64,000 bases of DNA from Heliocidaris tuberculata (GCA_025618425.1 CM046835.1:19561374-19625373), one strand, 5' to 3'. Counted from the stretch's first letter, positions 10,620 to 30,200 are shown. The notes: generated by a model not told the origin, from the sequence alone. Numbers and translations are program-made.

Positions 10620-11262
10620 GTGAGATGGTTTAAAGTATTTTGTTTTGTTTGACAATTTAAACAGTATTACAGTAATTGTGATGAATAGAAAACATTGGGT
10701 TCAGTAGGAACTAAAGTTGGAAAATTAATTGAATGATAAAGACCCATTTCATTTCATTTATTCATGATAAAGGAAAAAATGATACGAGTCTTCTTTATTA
10801 ATTGGAAAACTAATGTGTCAAACTCTACATAATTTTGTTCCTATTTTATGTATTTTGCTACTTATTGCTTTTATTTGGTCACAATCTTCTTTTTATTAGT
10901 ATTATCATTAAAAATAGTCCGTGGAAAAAGGGACACATTGATTGATATCGATGCTGTGAGGCGGATATGAAACGAGTGACTCCTAAGTATGAATCCGTCA
11001 TCTTGCTCAGTGATGAGCTGACTGGGTAGACCAGTACCAGACCAATATCTGACTTAGGTGTGAGCAAATCTTTCAAAATTATTGTGACCTGAGTGAAATT
11101 TAAATAGATCTATTTTTTTTTAAATTTATTCCGGCCATGGCTCAGTCTTGAGATCCACAGCAGGTGCATGGGTTGACCAAGTGTCTGACCTGGATCTGTC
11201 TCTAGCATGCAAAATTGTCATGGTCTGTGTGACATCTAAATCCCACTATTTCTTTGTTTCAG
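10620..11262 (+). other. Interval between the RAG1-N-like gene and ADAT2
   Basis: Reading through the donor at 10620 gives Gly-Glu-Met-Val and a stop. A weak acceptor at about 10668 would give 11 more residues and a stop (frame VIVMNRKHWVQ). No polyadenylation signal stands out. 11134-11154 (GCCATGGCTCAGTCTTGAG..) matches the ADAT2 start region 11262-11282 at 18 of 21 positions but has a TGA after three codons. Confidence 0.55.
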
Positions 11263-17640
<6,378 letters not shown>

Positions 17641-17990
17641 GGTCCATGTGCTCCAGAGGCTTGGTCCAAATTGAACTCCGGACTCTGGACAATAGAGGTC
17701 TAAAGCTCCAGATCCAGTGGTTGTGAATGACACCAGCAGCTTTGTCATACACTTACGCCTGAAAATTGACGTTTAGTGCTACAGATCAAATGGCTTTTTC
17801 TGACACTTAACACCAGCGAGCAATAAAGGTGAATAATTCCAGGTCCAGTGGCTGTGACAGACTCCAGTGGCTTTGTCTTACAATGAACATCAGATTGAGA
17901 CACCAAACACCAGACGAAAAAGGCTCAGTCCCCCAAGTTTAGTGACATAGGCTGACACCTTCGAACACTAGTGTGGAGTAAGCAATGCAA

Positions 17991-19370
17991 TGACAACCAA
18001 GTATTAAACACTAAATGATGCTAGGGACACTAATTTCCCGTTTCAAGAAATTGTCTTTTCTGTTTCAGATAATGGAATTCAAATGGTCTGAAAAATGGCA
18101 ATTCTGTTTTGCCACAGACTTTGTACACATGAAAAAAACAATAAGTCTGTTTTACATAAGATTTGCATACAAAAATTTACCTGTAGGGTACAGATGTTTT
18201 ATTAAAGGTTCAAACATTACATAGTCGGTTAAACTTCAGTGATTTGTCTTGCATTTCATCATGACTGGGTCAGAAAAGAATCTTAAAACCTTAAAAATCT
18301 GTGCACCCTGGCAGCTGATGAAGAGTGCACACAGATTATGGTATGTGAACCAAACAATATATATATATATATTGATAAAGAAATTTATCACTTTCTTTTG
18401 AAAAAAGTATATGTTTTTCATGCATTTCACATACTGCATGTTTTCTTTCTTGACTAAACCATTCAGTAGAGGAATTTTGGTTTACGATGTAAAATGGTGA
18501 AAATGTTCGATGCATTTTAGATACATTTGAGATGGAAATAAAAGCGTAATCTGCATAAGATCTGCATAATAGTCTGCATACATTACAGTTTTACAATTGT
18601 CACCTATGACACAATTGATGTCCCTGAATGCGGGCTGTTGATATGGAACCCATTCCCACACTGCATCTTGTTAAGTCAGCATGCAAAGGGGCTCAGAGAG
18701 GGATGCCGATCGTTGGATGAAATTTGCACAGTACGTTGCCAATCCGAGAAAATTGCGCACATCCTCAGCATTGTGCCCTCTAGGCTGGTGAGTACTCTTG
18801 TGAAGCAGACACTGTGCTCAGTGATGAATTCATGTAGAGGTCCTTGTTCTTTAGCATCTCTAGTATTGTTTCAACAGCCACACTGTTCCTCCCCTCCTGT
18901 ATGAAGAAGCCTTCATAGACATACAGACATACAGACATACATATGTTCTGAATGATATTTGACAGAGTTGTACCATGAATTCCATGGGGTGGAAACAGGG
19001 CCAGGGGGCAACTTGCACTGGTCAACTGGCAGATATTTTCTGAGATATTTGAGGTGCTTGTTCTTTATACATGTGTTAAGTTTGATGACAGTACTGCTGA
19101 AATACCACAAAGTTATAAATCAGATCTCCGGGTGTATGTGTGTTTTCAGTCACGTCCAGAGTATGGTATCTTTTAATAGTCAAATAAACAGTATCTTGCG
19201 ATACTACAATCCTCTTATCTTTGAGACTGAATGTTGAATTATAAAAAGACTTCTATCATCATCACAATAACTGACCTTTAATATGTAAATTCTATAACAT
19301 TTTGTCTGTCTATTAGGGGTAACATAGTACATTGTACATGCATGCCTACTGATGTGACGGCAGACCCAGT
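17991..19370. other. Intergenic, no gene recognised
   Basis: AT-rich sequence with an (AT)n tract near 18358-18372 and an AGACATAC repeat at 18916-18942. The small open frames have no recognisable motif or convincing splice sites. Confidence 0.5.
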
Positions 19371-19379
19371 GTTCTTTGT

Positions 19380-20100
19380 CCTATGACCCTGTAACTAGTA
19401 CATCATCCATGATGGCACACATTCCATCCAAACCTGCAATTACTTGCTCCATGAATCTCTGCCAGATAGCTGGGCTAGAGGAGATACCAAAGGGAAGACG
19501 GTGCACCTGAACAATCCATGATGTGTTACTCGTTGCTATCATCTGTGACTCCTCATCTAAGAGCATTTATTGATAAGCACATTTCAGTTCAGTCTTCAAG
19601 AATTTCTTTCCCCCACCCAGATTGCTTAAAACATACTCTAGCATTAGGATGGGGTACTGCTCACAGTGGATATTCTGGTTAACCTTGACTTTATATTCCC
19701 CACAGAGACGGACCTTGCCATTCGCCTTGGGAATGCACACCAAAGGCATAACGCACTCGCTGTATTCTATTGGGTATATGATCTTCTCCTTTTACATCCA
19801 TTCCAGCTGCCTCTTTCTGGCTGGCCTCAAGGCATAGGGCACATTCCTGGCCTTGCAGAACTTGGGTACTGCATTCTCCTTGAGATACAGCTTGGTGGTT
19901 GGACACTGGATTGTTCCCAGTTCAGGTAGGAACACATCTGGAAACTTCTGCTCTAGGAAGGTACCAGTACTTGTATTGGAGCTTTCCTTGACCGAAAATT
20001 GTGCATCTAACAACAAGGTTTTCCAGCCCAGCCTTACTTGAGAGAGCCACTTCCAACCTAATAAAATCTGCAACTTCACTTTATCATCACTATTTCTCAC
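19380..20100 (-). pseudogene. Ty3/gypsy remnant B: protease-distal to reverse transcriptase
   Basis: Minus-strand frames give a protease/RT spacer and the RT start (about 20100-19750), then CIPKANGKVRLC, an in-frame stop after CAYQ, then LPFGISSSPAIWQ and MDDVLVTG. These are the fingers and palm motifs of Ty3/gypsy reverse transcriptase, in the correct order, with stops and a shift between blocks. No RNase H, integrase or LTR was found attached. It is non-functional. Confidence 0.8.
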
Positions 20101-20299
20101 AGTTGCAATATCTCATGTTCAAGGTGTCATCCTGCTGATGTCATCTCGTCTTTTGAATCTCTTAACAGTTTTACAGTTTCTTTGGCAATTTTTTTGAGTC
20201 TTGACTGCTGCTGTGGCTACATGTATTGGAGCACGACACAAAATTCCATCACAAGCTTTCCTATGACTGCATGCTTCTTTTCTTCTTCTCTTTTTTAAC

Positions 20300-22935
20300 T
20301 AGTCAGAAGAACTGGTTTGAGTTTATTGCCAATTTGACTGAGTGACTGCCTGGTGGAATAAACCACCTTCCTGATGGGGGAATACTTCCTTCAAAACTGG
20401 TTCCATTCATTGTCTGAACCTCATAAAAGTTCATATCAGATCCTGGTGACCTCTGCTGGCATCCAAGACTGGTCTTGTTGGCTCCTGATTTGGACCTTCT
20501 GTCCATCAATGAATGGTGTTAGATCATTACCAACATGTCTGCCGTGGTTCTCTTTCATTTTCCCTGGTTCTTTAGTAACTGATCATTTGCTTTATTAGAC
20601 TCTCACTGTCTGAAGAGGTGATCACCTGTCACGGTTATCTTGATCTGTCTACCAGGAAGTAGCTCTGTATTAAAGAGAAGGGATCCCTTAACCTAGTGGA
20701 TTGTCATGGAAATGAAGATGGACAACCTAGACATCCAGTTTAGTTTCCTTGCACTTCTTGATGCTGTCTATCACCATTCTCACCATCCATTTAAGCCATT
20801 CATTTGGATCTAGGATACCTGGGAGACGAGGTAACTTGCTGGATTCCCAACTTCTCGCACATGTCTGTGAAAGCCTGTCCACTTTACTGTGGCCAATTAT
20901 CCGACAACTTTGGCCAATTTTCTCACATTTTCGGCTGGCACTCCAAACAGGCTGAATGTTCCACTTGTCATATAGCTTGATGTGCTCATGAGCCTTTTGA
21001 CCACTGAGTACTTTGAATAGTAATCAGATATGAGTAGATAGTCCTCTCTGACCAATGTGAACAGATCCATGGCGAGCTTAATCCGTGGGTTGATTGGGAT
21101 ATCGTGGTGCTCAAAAGGTTCCTTGGAGTGTTCTGACTGGCATCACATGACCTTACTATGCAATAAATGTCTTGGCTGATTCCCCGCCAGTACACCATCC
21201 CCTTAGCCAGCACACCAACCCCCAAGCCAGCCTTCTTGCTCATTAAATGCCCATGTGACCTTAGTGTAACTGCCTCAGAATGTCTGTGTGTTGGGGTTTT
21301 GGATGATAACCTGTTGTCCTTTGAAAATTACCCCATTTGAAATACCAATTTCATTTTGGAATGTCCAGAATGGCCTTAGATCATTATGCAGTTGGTTGAT
21401 TGTGTCAGGCCATCCAGAGGCTACTGTTTGCCGTAGGGCTTAGATCATAGGGTCCCTTGAGGTCTCCTATAAAGCCAGTTTGACTTTCTTTTACCATTCA
21501 ATGTTGATCATTTTAATTAAATAATCCTTTTCTCTGTAGCGGTCAAGGAGTTACTCAGGTTAGTGTGATGTTCAACTTTACGAATGACTCCTGTTCCATT
21601 GTTCTCTAACTCAACCTTTAGCTTATTTAGGATAGGGACACTGCATTTATTTCCTTGATGGATCAATGGATAGGATTGAATCTTCTCTGAGGTGAAGAAC
21701 AGCCTCTCTGGCAATGTTGTCAATGTTGTTGAAGTGATCAAGGTAGGCTCTTAGCAGATCTAGCATTCAGAACTGTATCCTTGCATATTACATGAAGAGT
21801 CACCACACCCATCTCTTCGAATACTGGCAGTCCCACTGCGATACCCTTAATGTCTATTATAAAACGGGTTCAAGAATGTAGCCATCCTGATTGGTCAAAT
21901 AACACCACGTGACCGTGCAAAAAAAAGTACTAACGCACGGCGAGGGGACTAACGCACGGCTAATCCAGATCAAACACTAAGATTGTAAGAAAACACTAAG
22001 ATTGTAGACCCGTTTTATAAAACTATTGATACATGGTTGTGAGTTCGTGCGTTAGTGCAATCCAGCAACACGCAGGTTTTTATCGTGGTGTCCAACACAC
22101 TCGGCTACGCCTCGTGCGTTAGTACACCACGATAAAAACCTTTGTGTTGCCAGATCGCACTAACGCACTCCCAACCATGTATTAATAGTATACTATGTTA
22201 AAAGTCTGGTTTGTCCAGGGCAAGTTCTTGTAGCGAGATCAGATGTCAGAGTGCCAAGCCAAGGGAATGGTATTTTGCCATATGCCATCAGCTTGGTCAA
22301 GGTACATGTAAATTACTAGTACTGCTAGCACCTTGAGAAGTAGGCCATGTTGTCCCTTTTTCCTTGTGCAGATAATGTCCGTGTTGACAAATGCTTCCAT
22401 TTTCTTGTTGGAAATACTTATCACTTCCATTTCCTGGGAGTCATTGAGAAGCCCACAAAAGCGATTAGGAACTGTAGAAAAGAAAAAATTCCATTAGTGG
22501 TGTAAAATTTTTTTAAAATAGTGAGGAAATCAGTCTAAATAGACTGACCATCATGTTGCAAATCGAAATTGACTGCGCATATGCATTACAGGTCTCTCAT
22601 GTAATTAATCCTTTCATCTTCAGTGGGATATTCACTGACCTCTGCACCAATCTTTGATTTGGGATTCCTTTTCTTTTGGAGGTCCTTTTCCCCAACTGGC
22701 ATTGGTTTGGCTCTTTGACCTCCTCCGCAAAGACTGTTGGCCTGGGCGAGGTGTTTTGTTCTTCTCCTTGAACTGTGACTTCCGTCAAATCTTTTCCCAT
22801 TGCTTCTTTGTTATGCATGCGTTACATACATCCTTGTAGGCAGGGCACTTTCTGATGGAAGAGCTTGCAGTTGCCACATTTGTTAAAGTGTACCAACCAC
22901 CTGAAAAAAGAATTTGTATACCGCTAAGTGTAAAG
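20300..22935 (-). pseudogene. Ty3/gypsy remnant A: gag knuckle, protease, RT start, integrase
   Basis: On the minus strand, in order: a CCHC-like gag segment (about 22900-22790), a protease-like segment (22430-22240), the RT N-terminus with GVIRKVEHHTN (21740-21530), then directly the integrase N-terminal region (21430-21180), core (DLFTLV.EDYLLISDYYSK around 21070-21000, then FTDMCEKLGIQ and SSPRYPRS around 20870-20815) and a C-terminal domain ending near 20340. Most of RT and all of RNase H are missing between 21.5 and 21.45 kb. Several frameshifts and stops are present. Two inverted-repeat elements sit at 21857-22182 between the protease and RT pieces. Confidence 0.8.
21857..22182. mobile_element. 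Two adjacent inverted-repeat elements inside the gypsy remnant
   Basis: The first, 21857-22020, has TTATAAAACGGGT and its complement at the ends. The second, 22029-22182, is a 154-bp near-palindrome with ATACATGG/CCATGTAT ends and long arms containing GTGCGTTAGTGC and TTTTTATCGTGGTGT. Neither encodes a protein. Confidence 0.75.
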
Positions 22936-23643
22936 TGGAAGTGTAAAATTAACCTGAAAGAACTTTATCTGAAATTCTACAGGTCAACAGTTTAGGAGTA
23001 TGAAGAAAATAAAGGATAACGTGAACTTGTAATATCTCTTTATAGAAGTGATATATTGAAGCCCATATTTGGAATATAGTAGAATGACATGGAACCTCTA
23101 ACATAAAGAGTAAAATATTTTTTGGTGATTGGTACCTTTTATGACACTGGAGTCACGTATGAAGATATTTCAACTATCAAAGTAAGTTGTTTTCAGGTCC
23201 TACTTTTGCTGTCCTGACCAGTTATTGTGTTTTTGTTGTTTTTTTCAGGAGACTGTTTTTCTTGACAGAAAGGAGGCGATTGTCTACAAAGTAGTTTTCT
23301 GTAGAATGTTCACTGTTTGACCTGGGCATATACCTTCCATTCCATAATACCTTGCTTTTGTACAACCCAAAATGTTTCATAGTACATTAGCTGCATGGTC
23401 TTATGCCAACCTGCCTATAGCCTAGACCCGTGGAACCTTCTTCTTTATACAAAACTTGTTGAACATATTGATACTTTTTTTTTTGAAAGGGATAACAGCA
23501 AACGTCTAAAGGTGTGTTTAAGTTGGCAGTTTTACACTGTTTTCACGTTAAAAGTACAGTGTGTATATATATTTTTGTCTGTTGATCCATATTATATAGA
23601 ATACATGTATATTTTTACCTGTTCTTTAGTATGGTGAACTGTG
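22936..23643. other. Intergenic, no gene recognised
   Basis: AT-rich sequence between the gypsy remnant and the 23644 element. No coding motif, splice-consistent exon or clear repeat boundary was seen. Confidence 0.45.
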
Positions 23644-23980
23644 TACTGTATAAGCTGAAATTTTCGCGAGGGTTTTATTTTCGCGAATTTCGCGAGTAAC
23701 CTGTCGATCGCGAATTTAACACCACGCGAATATAATGCCACATCAACATACATGGGTGTGTATGATTTACTGGTATAGTAGCAGTGTGAAGTACAGTTCG
23801 CATGCAGCGCTGTGTGACTGACTAGAGTGGCAGTGCCAGTGTGTATTGTTTATCGCTAGATAGACAGATCGCAGGCCTGGGCCTGGGTCGGCCATTCGCG
23901 AAAGCAACGACGCGCGAATATGTCTTGGAGTCTCTCATTCGCGAAAATATCTGCACGCAAAAATATTAGTTCATACAGTA
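23644..23980. mobile_element. MITE with TACTGTAT ends and TTTTCGCG subterminal motifs
   Basis: The ends TACTGTATAAGCTGAAAT and TTAGTTCATACAGTA are imperfect inverted repeats. The interior has repeated TTCGCGA motifs. The TA at each extreme may be the target duplication. Confidence 0.75.
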
Positions 23981-24439
23981 TTATGTTGATGAATTTCACT
24001 GCATTTAATTTTACATGTATTGTACTTTTATATTCATGAGGGCCTTTCTTGCACATGTTCAATTTTTACAGAAAATGTTATCTTGAAACTGAATTTGGTA
24101 AAATTAAACAAGAGTATAAATTGTGTACTGATGTTACTGTTAATCAAATAATGGAAGTACTTGATTATTCTCTAGTGCAATCTATGTATTGAAGTCTTCT
24201 TTTATTTTGGTTCACTTACACTATTTTCTTCTCTTTTTTCAATTACCATGTGTATTTCACCCCATTTGTGTTGAATCACGTAGAATCTTTTCGGACTGAA
24301 CTTTAATGTACAGGTATTGTTGGTTTTTTTTAATGTATTGTATTAGTTTGATCTTGCCAAAGGGTGATTCCATGCAATGTGTCATGTACATTTGCCCTTT
24401 TTCCACATATTTCGTCCAAAAATGGAAAGTCTTTCAATA

Positions 24440-25167
24440 GGTGTGTCTTCATCAGAACGAAGTTCTGCTCTAGCCCGCTTCAAGGTGGATCAGGGATATT
24501 TTCTTGAAGCTAGCTTCAGTTTGCAATCGTGTCTTCATCAGACCGAAGTACCCCCACTTCGAGCTTAAGCCCGAAGTTGGTGCGCATGCGCACTTTAAGT
24601 GAACAAGCACGGTTTTAAAATCTTACCCGCGCTCGCCCAACCAGCTATACAAACCCAAAATATATACGGTATCTCTCGACTACGCTGCCTTAATCATTAA
24701 TGTACTTACGGAAGTGTATGTTGAACAAAAATAGGTGTAATTTCATTTTGCAGTATGATTCTTCCGGAAACTACAGTGGTCCTCAGCATAATAAGGAGAA
24801 GGAGACGTCGAGAGGCGTACGTGCACTGTGTACAGCTCATGCACACAGCGCTAGCGCTAGCGCACAGCTGATGTTTACAAACACCATGAAACCGGAAATC
24901 GTGCTTCGATAGTTGGAGCACAGGTGCATGACGGGAATGGGCTTAACTTCGGGCTGATGAAGACGCTCGAGGAATAGCGGGCTAGAGCAGGCTGATTTTC
25001 GGTTAAGCGGGCTATTCTGAAGATAAGTCCAAGATGATGTGGGTTGACTTTTCGAGCGAAATAGCGGGCTAGAGCAGAGAATTAGCTGGCTATTCTCTGA
25101 TCGGGCTAATTTACCGGATCAGCAATAGCGGGCTAGAGCAGCAACTTCGTTCTGATGAAGATGCACC
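24440..25167. mobile_element. Inverted-repeat element with CTTCATCAGAACGAAGTT ends
   Basis: The ends GGTGTGTCTTCATCAGAACG (24440) and CGTTCTGATGAAGATGCACC (25148-25167) pair over about 40 bases, including GCTCTAGCCCGC. The subterminal motif ATAGCGGGCTAGAGCAG is repeated several times on the right side. Confidence 0.8.
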
Positions 25168-25432
25168 TTTTTGACCATTGAATTATGGTGCTTTCTGGTA
25201 TCACCACCTACAGTCATGGTCATACATGTATCAAGAGATTTTTGGTTTATGCATGGAATACACGTACAAATGTAATACATGTATGTTGTACAGGGCACTC
25301 TGCATGGAGTCGCCCAAAACTTGTTAATGTCCTCCTGGCTCTCAGCAGACAATAGATTACAATTCAGGACAGTAATTTGTAGTTTGAGGCACTCGATTCT
25401 GTCTACTCTAGTGACTTTTGCTGTGGGCTTAA

Positions 25433-26400
25433 TTGTCCCCGCTGAATGAAGTTCGAGGGGGACTATGAAACTGGCTCCGTACGTGTGTGTGTGTGTGTGT
25501 GTCCGTCCATGTGTCATAATGTCCGTCCGTCCGCAAAATGTTAAAATTTGCTTCTTCTCTGTCATTTCTTGGCCGATTTTGATTCTGATTGCTCTGACTG
25601 ATAGGTGAGGGCTTTCTAAATTCTACACAGAAATGCATTAATCATTAACTATGCAAATTTATGCAAATTTCTTCTAAATCACAAAAAATGCTACTTCTCT
25701 ATTTCAAAGTGGATTTTGATTCTGTTTGCTTTATCTGATAGGGCTTGGTGGGGGCTTCAAAACTTCTACACAGAATTGTGAAATTCATTAATTATACAAA
25801 TTTATTCTAAATCAAAGAAAAATGCTACTTCTCTAATTCGCAGCGGATTTTGATTGATTTATCTGATAGGGCTTGGTGGGGGCTTCCAAATTTCTACACA
25901 GAATTTTTTGAAATTCAATAATTATGCAAATTTATGCAAGTTTATTCAAAATCAACGGAAAATGGTACTTCTCTATTTCGCAGCAGATTTCAATTGTTTT
26001 ATCTGATAGGGCTTGGTGGGGGCTTCCAAACTTCTGCACAGGATTGTGAAATTCATTAATTATGCAAATTTATTCAGAATCAGCGAAGTGCTACTTCTCT
26101 ATTTTGCACCGGACTTTGTCTTATCTGATAGGGCTTGGTGGGGGCTTCCAAACTTCTACATAGAATTGTGAAATTCATTAATTATGCAAATTTATGTAAA
26201 TTTATTCAAAATCAACGAAAAAAGGCTGCTTTTCTATTTTGCACCGGATTTTGATCGTTTGTTTTATCCGACAGGGCTTGGTGGGGTCTTCAAAACATCC
26301 ATGTAGAATTTTGAAATTCATTAATTATGCAAATTTTTGCTAATTTATTCAAATCACTAAAAATCACTAAAAGTCACTGAAAATGCTACTTATGCATCGC
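25433..26400. repeat. Tandem array of about 134-bp units next to a CCGT microsatellite
   Basis: About six units mark themselves by ATGCTACTTCTCTATTT and GATAGGGCTTGGTGGGGGCTT, with starts near 25691, 25825, 25965, 26091, 26226 and 26386. The left end has (TG)n at 25483-25501 and GTCCGTCCGTCCG at 25521-25532. Core repeats plus a short ACGG/CCGT tract resemble Pearl/HINE-type elements, here in reverse orientation. Confidence 0.7.
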
Positions 26401-26600
26401 GTAAATTATTGTTCATAGTTGGGACTGTAGGGTTGTGATTGTGATTTAGGTCAGTGTGTTAGGCTTAAGTCTGTTGTAGATAAAGTGTTATTCCACCACC
26501 GTCACTTATGCAAACTGATTGTTCAATTTAATATAAGGTTGCACCCGAGTTGTCGCACTAATTTTTTGTCTGCACTCCTCGGTTTGTTTAGATTGCTTAA

Positions 26601-27280
26601 GGCCCGGTCACACATACCCGACGCACGGCCCGCGCACTGAAATTCACTTTAAAAATAGAAAATAACTTCAGTGCGTCGTTGTGCGCGCAACTTTTTGTCA
26701 GGATTTGGGAGAAGCTAGCGAGTTAACAACGAATGGACAGCGTGTTGCTAGCTCGCTGCACGTATACATGACGCTTACAGAGCGCATACAGAGCGTATAC
26801 ACGACGCACGTGTTAAAAATTCTAGGGAATGCACAGCGTGTTGCTAGCGCACGAAACGAATAGTCCGCGCAGGCACCGCGCATTCAACGCACAGCGGTCA
26901 CGTGACTGTGCGGCTCGTCTTGCATGCCGTCATCTGCAGTGCAGCGACGAGTGCACAAACAAATACCCAGCGTGTGCTCCGCGTGCGTCTGGCGTTGGTC
27001 CAGCGCGCTCAATGCGTATCTGGCGATGGTCCAGCGCGCTCTGCGCGTGTCTGGCATCCCCCTGGCGAGTACATTCATGCGTCGAGCTCCGCGCACATTT
27101 TTGTGCATGCACAAAAATCCCGACGCACAGAGCGAATGACAACGAATGCATAGCGTTGGTTCAGCGCGCTCGACGAACGAGTAACGAATACTGACGCACA
27201 CCCTGCGAAAGGCAACGCACTGGCCAAAATTGCTCATTTTTCAGTGCGCGGGCCGTGCGTCGTGTATGTGTGACCGGCAC
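26601..27280. mobile_element. GC-rich MITE with GGCCCGGTCACACATAC-type ends and TTAA flanks
   Basis: The left end GCCCGGTCACACATACCCGA and the right end GTATGTGTGACCGG are inverted repeats. The pairing continues through GACGCACGGCCCGCGCACTG for about 40 bases. TTAA lies at 26597-26600 and 27281-27284. The interior is CpG-rich with repeated GCGCTC/CAGCGCG motifs and is open in several frames by composition only. It may be Harbinger-like (TAA) or TTAA-specific. Confidence 0.75.
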
Positions 27281-30200
27281 TTAAGCTAGTGTTTTGTCAA
27301 CAGTCAAATTTCGAACAAATTCCAACCTCAAGGCCATCGAAAGGTTGCGTCTGTGGCAAGAGATGGCGCCTCGACCTGTGTTGTGCATTTATATGCCTGA
27401 ATGTTCTTGAATGGCAGCTATTGAAATAACCCCTCGTTTGCAATGAGTCAAAGGGTTCAGGAAGGAATGGTGTTGGGTCTGGGGTCGAAGTTTAGTGCAT
27501 GACATTTGACCGGGAGTTATTTGTTGCCAGAGTAGGTGTCCTGCAATTGTATTAAATGAATAATTTAATATTAAACTGCAAAAATCAATGAATTCTGGAA
27601 TAAAGGCTCGTATTTACATGTTCATCACCAATCGTTATGTGTTCTCATATCCATAATCTCTTTTATGGTTTTATTTTTCAAAAAAAATGACATCTAACAA
27701 TACAAACTCTATACATATACAATAACAATAACAACTTTCATATAAACCTGAAATCAACGTACTCCTTTATACCTTACAATACACAGGTACTTTCCTATGA
27801 ACAAAGTGGTAGATTATGAACCACACATAATTTAATTCTAATTCTAATAATAAAGCCAATGCTTCTTTATGCATCTGAATGTTTTGTGTACATGTACAGT
27901 ATTTTTTTCACCCAATGAAACAGAAAATTTCAATACATGTCATTGCCATCATAGCTACTATTTTCCTTTAATTTGGAATGATCCAAGCTATGGAAGGGCT
28001 ACCAAATTGTTAGAATCAGGTATACTAAAAAAAAAAACCTGTGACAAATTAGTTGGCAACATGTGGGACAGAATACCTTGGACTTGCCAAGTCAATGAAA
28101 TTATCCAGTTTCATACCATTTCTATTCTCTTGAAATACAATTACCTTCAGCTCAGATTCTTCCCTAAAGCATTATGAAACAAAGTCCTACAAGGAGATTC
28201 CTGAATGGAATACACATGCTTTCCTCATCCGAGCATATACTTTTTGCAAACTTCCTTGTCATGTTGCATCTTACAGAAAGGTGCAGAAAATTCTACACAT
28301 CATCCTTAAGACATTGTAAGAACGGATATCCAAATCATTCACATGTGATCTTCCAAAGCCCAGGCACAATTTGATGATCACAAACATTTTTCTTTAACCA
28401 CCTGTGATCAAGATCAATCTAAGACATGCTTTATGGCAAGATGAATAACTGACTGGTTTGCATCAAAACAACTTCTTTCCATCTCGGCCTTTTAAGCATT
28501 CACTCTGTTATATTCTCTTATCCTTAAACTGTGCAATCCTGTAAAACTGGAAGAAAAATAATGTGGTGATTCAACTATTTCGCAGCTTGAAACTTTCAAG
28601 ATTCTGGACCATGCAAAATAGTCTATTTTGTTTTCCAATCTAGTACATGCACAGTAGAACATGATTTAGCACAAACTCTTTATGATCAAGGATATTAACT
28701 TGTTAAATTAAAACCTTGAACTTGTGGTCTCAAAAATAATAGAATACATGTACAAGGAAATGGGACCAGCAAAATTACCTTGTCATAATGAGTTCTTTAT
28801 AGGTACAGGTAGTTTTCTTTATAACAAGATTCCACTGCACTCGCACATATGCAAGGATGTTTATAGATAACCTCGCACACCGTGCATCTGCACTGCCAGG
28901 ATTGCTTCCCATAGGTGAATGTGCGTTCTCCATCTCTTGTGAGTTTCCAAAGAGCCAGATTACCAGCCAACAAGAGCATTTAAAAATTCACTTGATCAAG
29001 GTGATAGAGATCCAATTGAAGGAATTGTCTGGAAATGTAAGAAGGAAAGTATTTTCCCAGAATTTTGCAGACTATTCAGTGTTTTTACCTTTTCAACTTA
29101 GAGGTCGACTGCGGCAGAAATTGACACAGTCCCACATTTTGTGGTTTCACAAGTGATTCCACTGTCACTTTACTACAAATGACATGCTAAAGAAGTCTAC
29201 CTTCATACATGAGCTCAAATGACAAGGATTTAAAAGGAATGTCAAGACTGATTATTACAGAAACAGGGCAAATAGCACTATAGCTTTCATGTTAAGCTTG
29301 AGGTGCAATTACAATCAACCAAAATCACTTCAGGAAAATGCATTCTAGGTTATACTGCAGATCAATTGAAGTCAATTTTAGGGACAATTATAACTTTTCA
29401 AACCACCATTTGTAGACATTCCTTTTAAATTTCATCTCTACATAATATATGAAAAACAGTACTCGTGCATCTCAGATAAGATTTTAACTTCATGTACCGT
29501 ATTGCTATGGAAACATTTCAATATCAAAATTCAGATATTTAAAAAATTAAGGCACCATTCATAAGAATCCCAATACTGAGTTTACTTTTTCAAAAAAAGT
29601 ACTGATTTCTTTGTAATGACTACAAAGCAAACACAATATAATGCCTCCGGCACCATCTTTGGTGGGTGGAGGCATAACAATGAACATAGGCAGTGTAGAA
29701 AAGACAAAATAATGACATGTGCTTAATAAAACACCCGGATGAACATAGGTTTCCTACGTCAACATCTTTTAGAGCAAACTGTTAAACAGCAATGAATTTG
29801 GATTGAAAGCCAGAATTCAATGTTTATTGCATGTCTCCTTGGTGAGAAATGCTTGAACATACGATAGAATACAAGTGCAACACAAGATGAGGTGTGAAGT
29901 GTATCTAAAAACCCATGTAATTTCATACAATGTTACACCAACTGTATGTAATCATTTAGTTTAACTTTTAACAAGGTCACTTAAGTCAAGGACTGAAAAG
30001 ATTTCTCCAGTCAATATACGGCTTTGCAAGAATTCATCATGCAGGAAATACAATTATTATTTGTATGAAGGGTTTTCAGGCGACCAGAAAAATTGGCGTA
30101 TCTCATGGTTTGCGCAAAAGTTCCCGGATGACCGTGCAATTTTAAAACAATATCTCATGGTTTGTGTAAAAGTACCCGGATGACCGTGCAATATATCTCC

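Noticed and set aside
19380..21740. Gmr1-type gypsy element with integrase upstream of reverse transcriptase
   Set aside because: An RT N-terminal fragment sits upstream of the integrase at 21.5-21.7 kb, and the downstream RT has its own protease-spacer region, so two separate decayed elements explain the order.
25119..25638. 148-codon minus-strand frame
   Set aside because: It crosses a TG microsatellite and two different repeat elements; no motif is seen.
26829..27239. Cysteine/arginine-rich frames on both strands
   Set aside because: They lie wholly inside a CpG-rich inverted-repeat element and are open in several frames because of composition.
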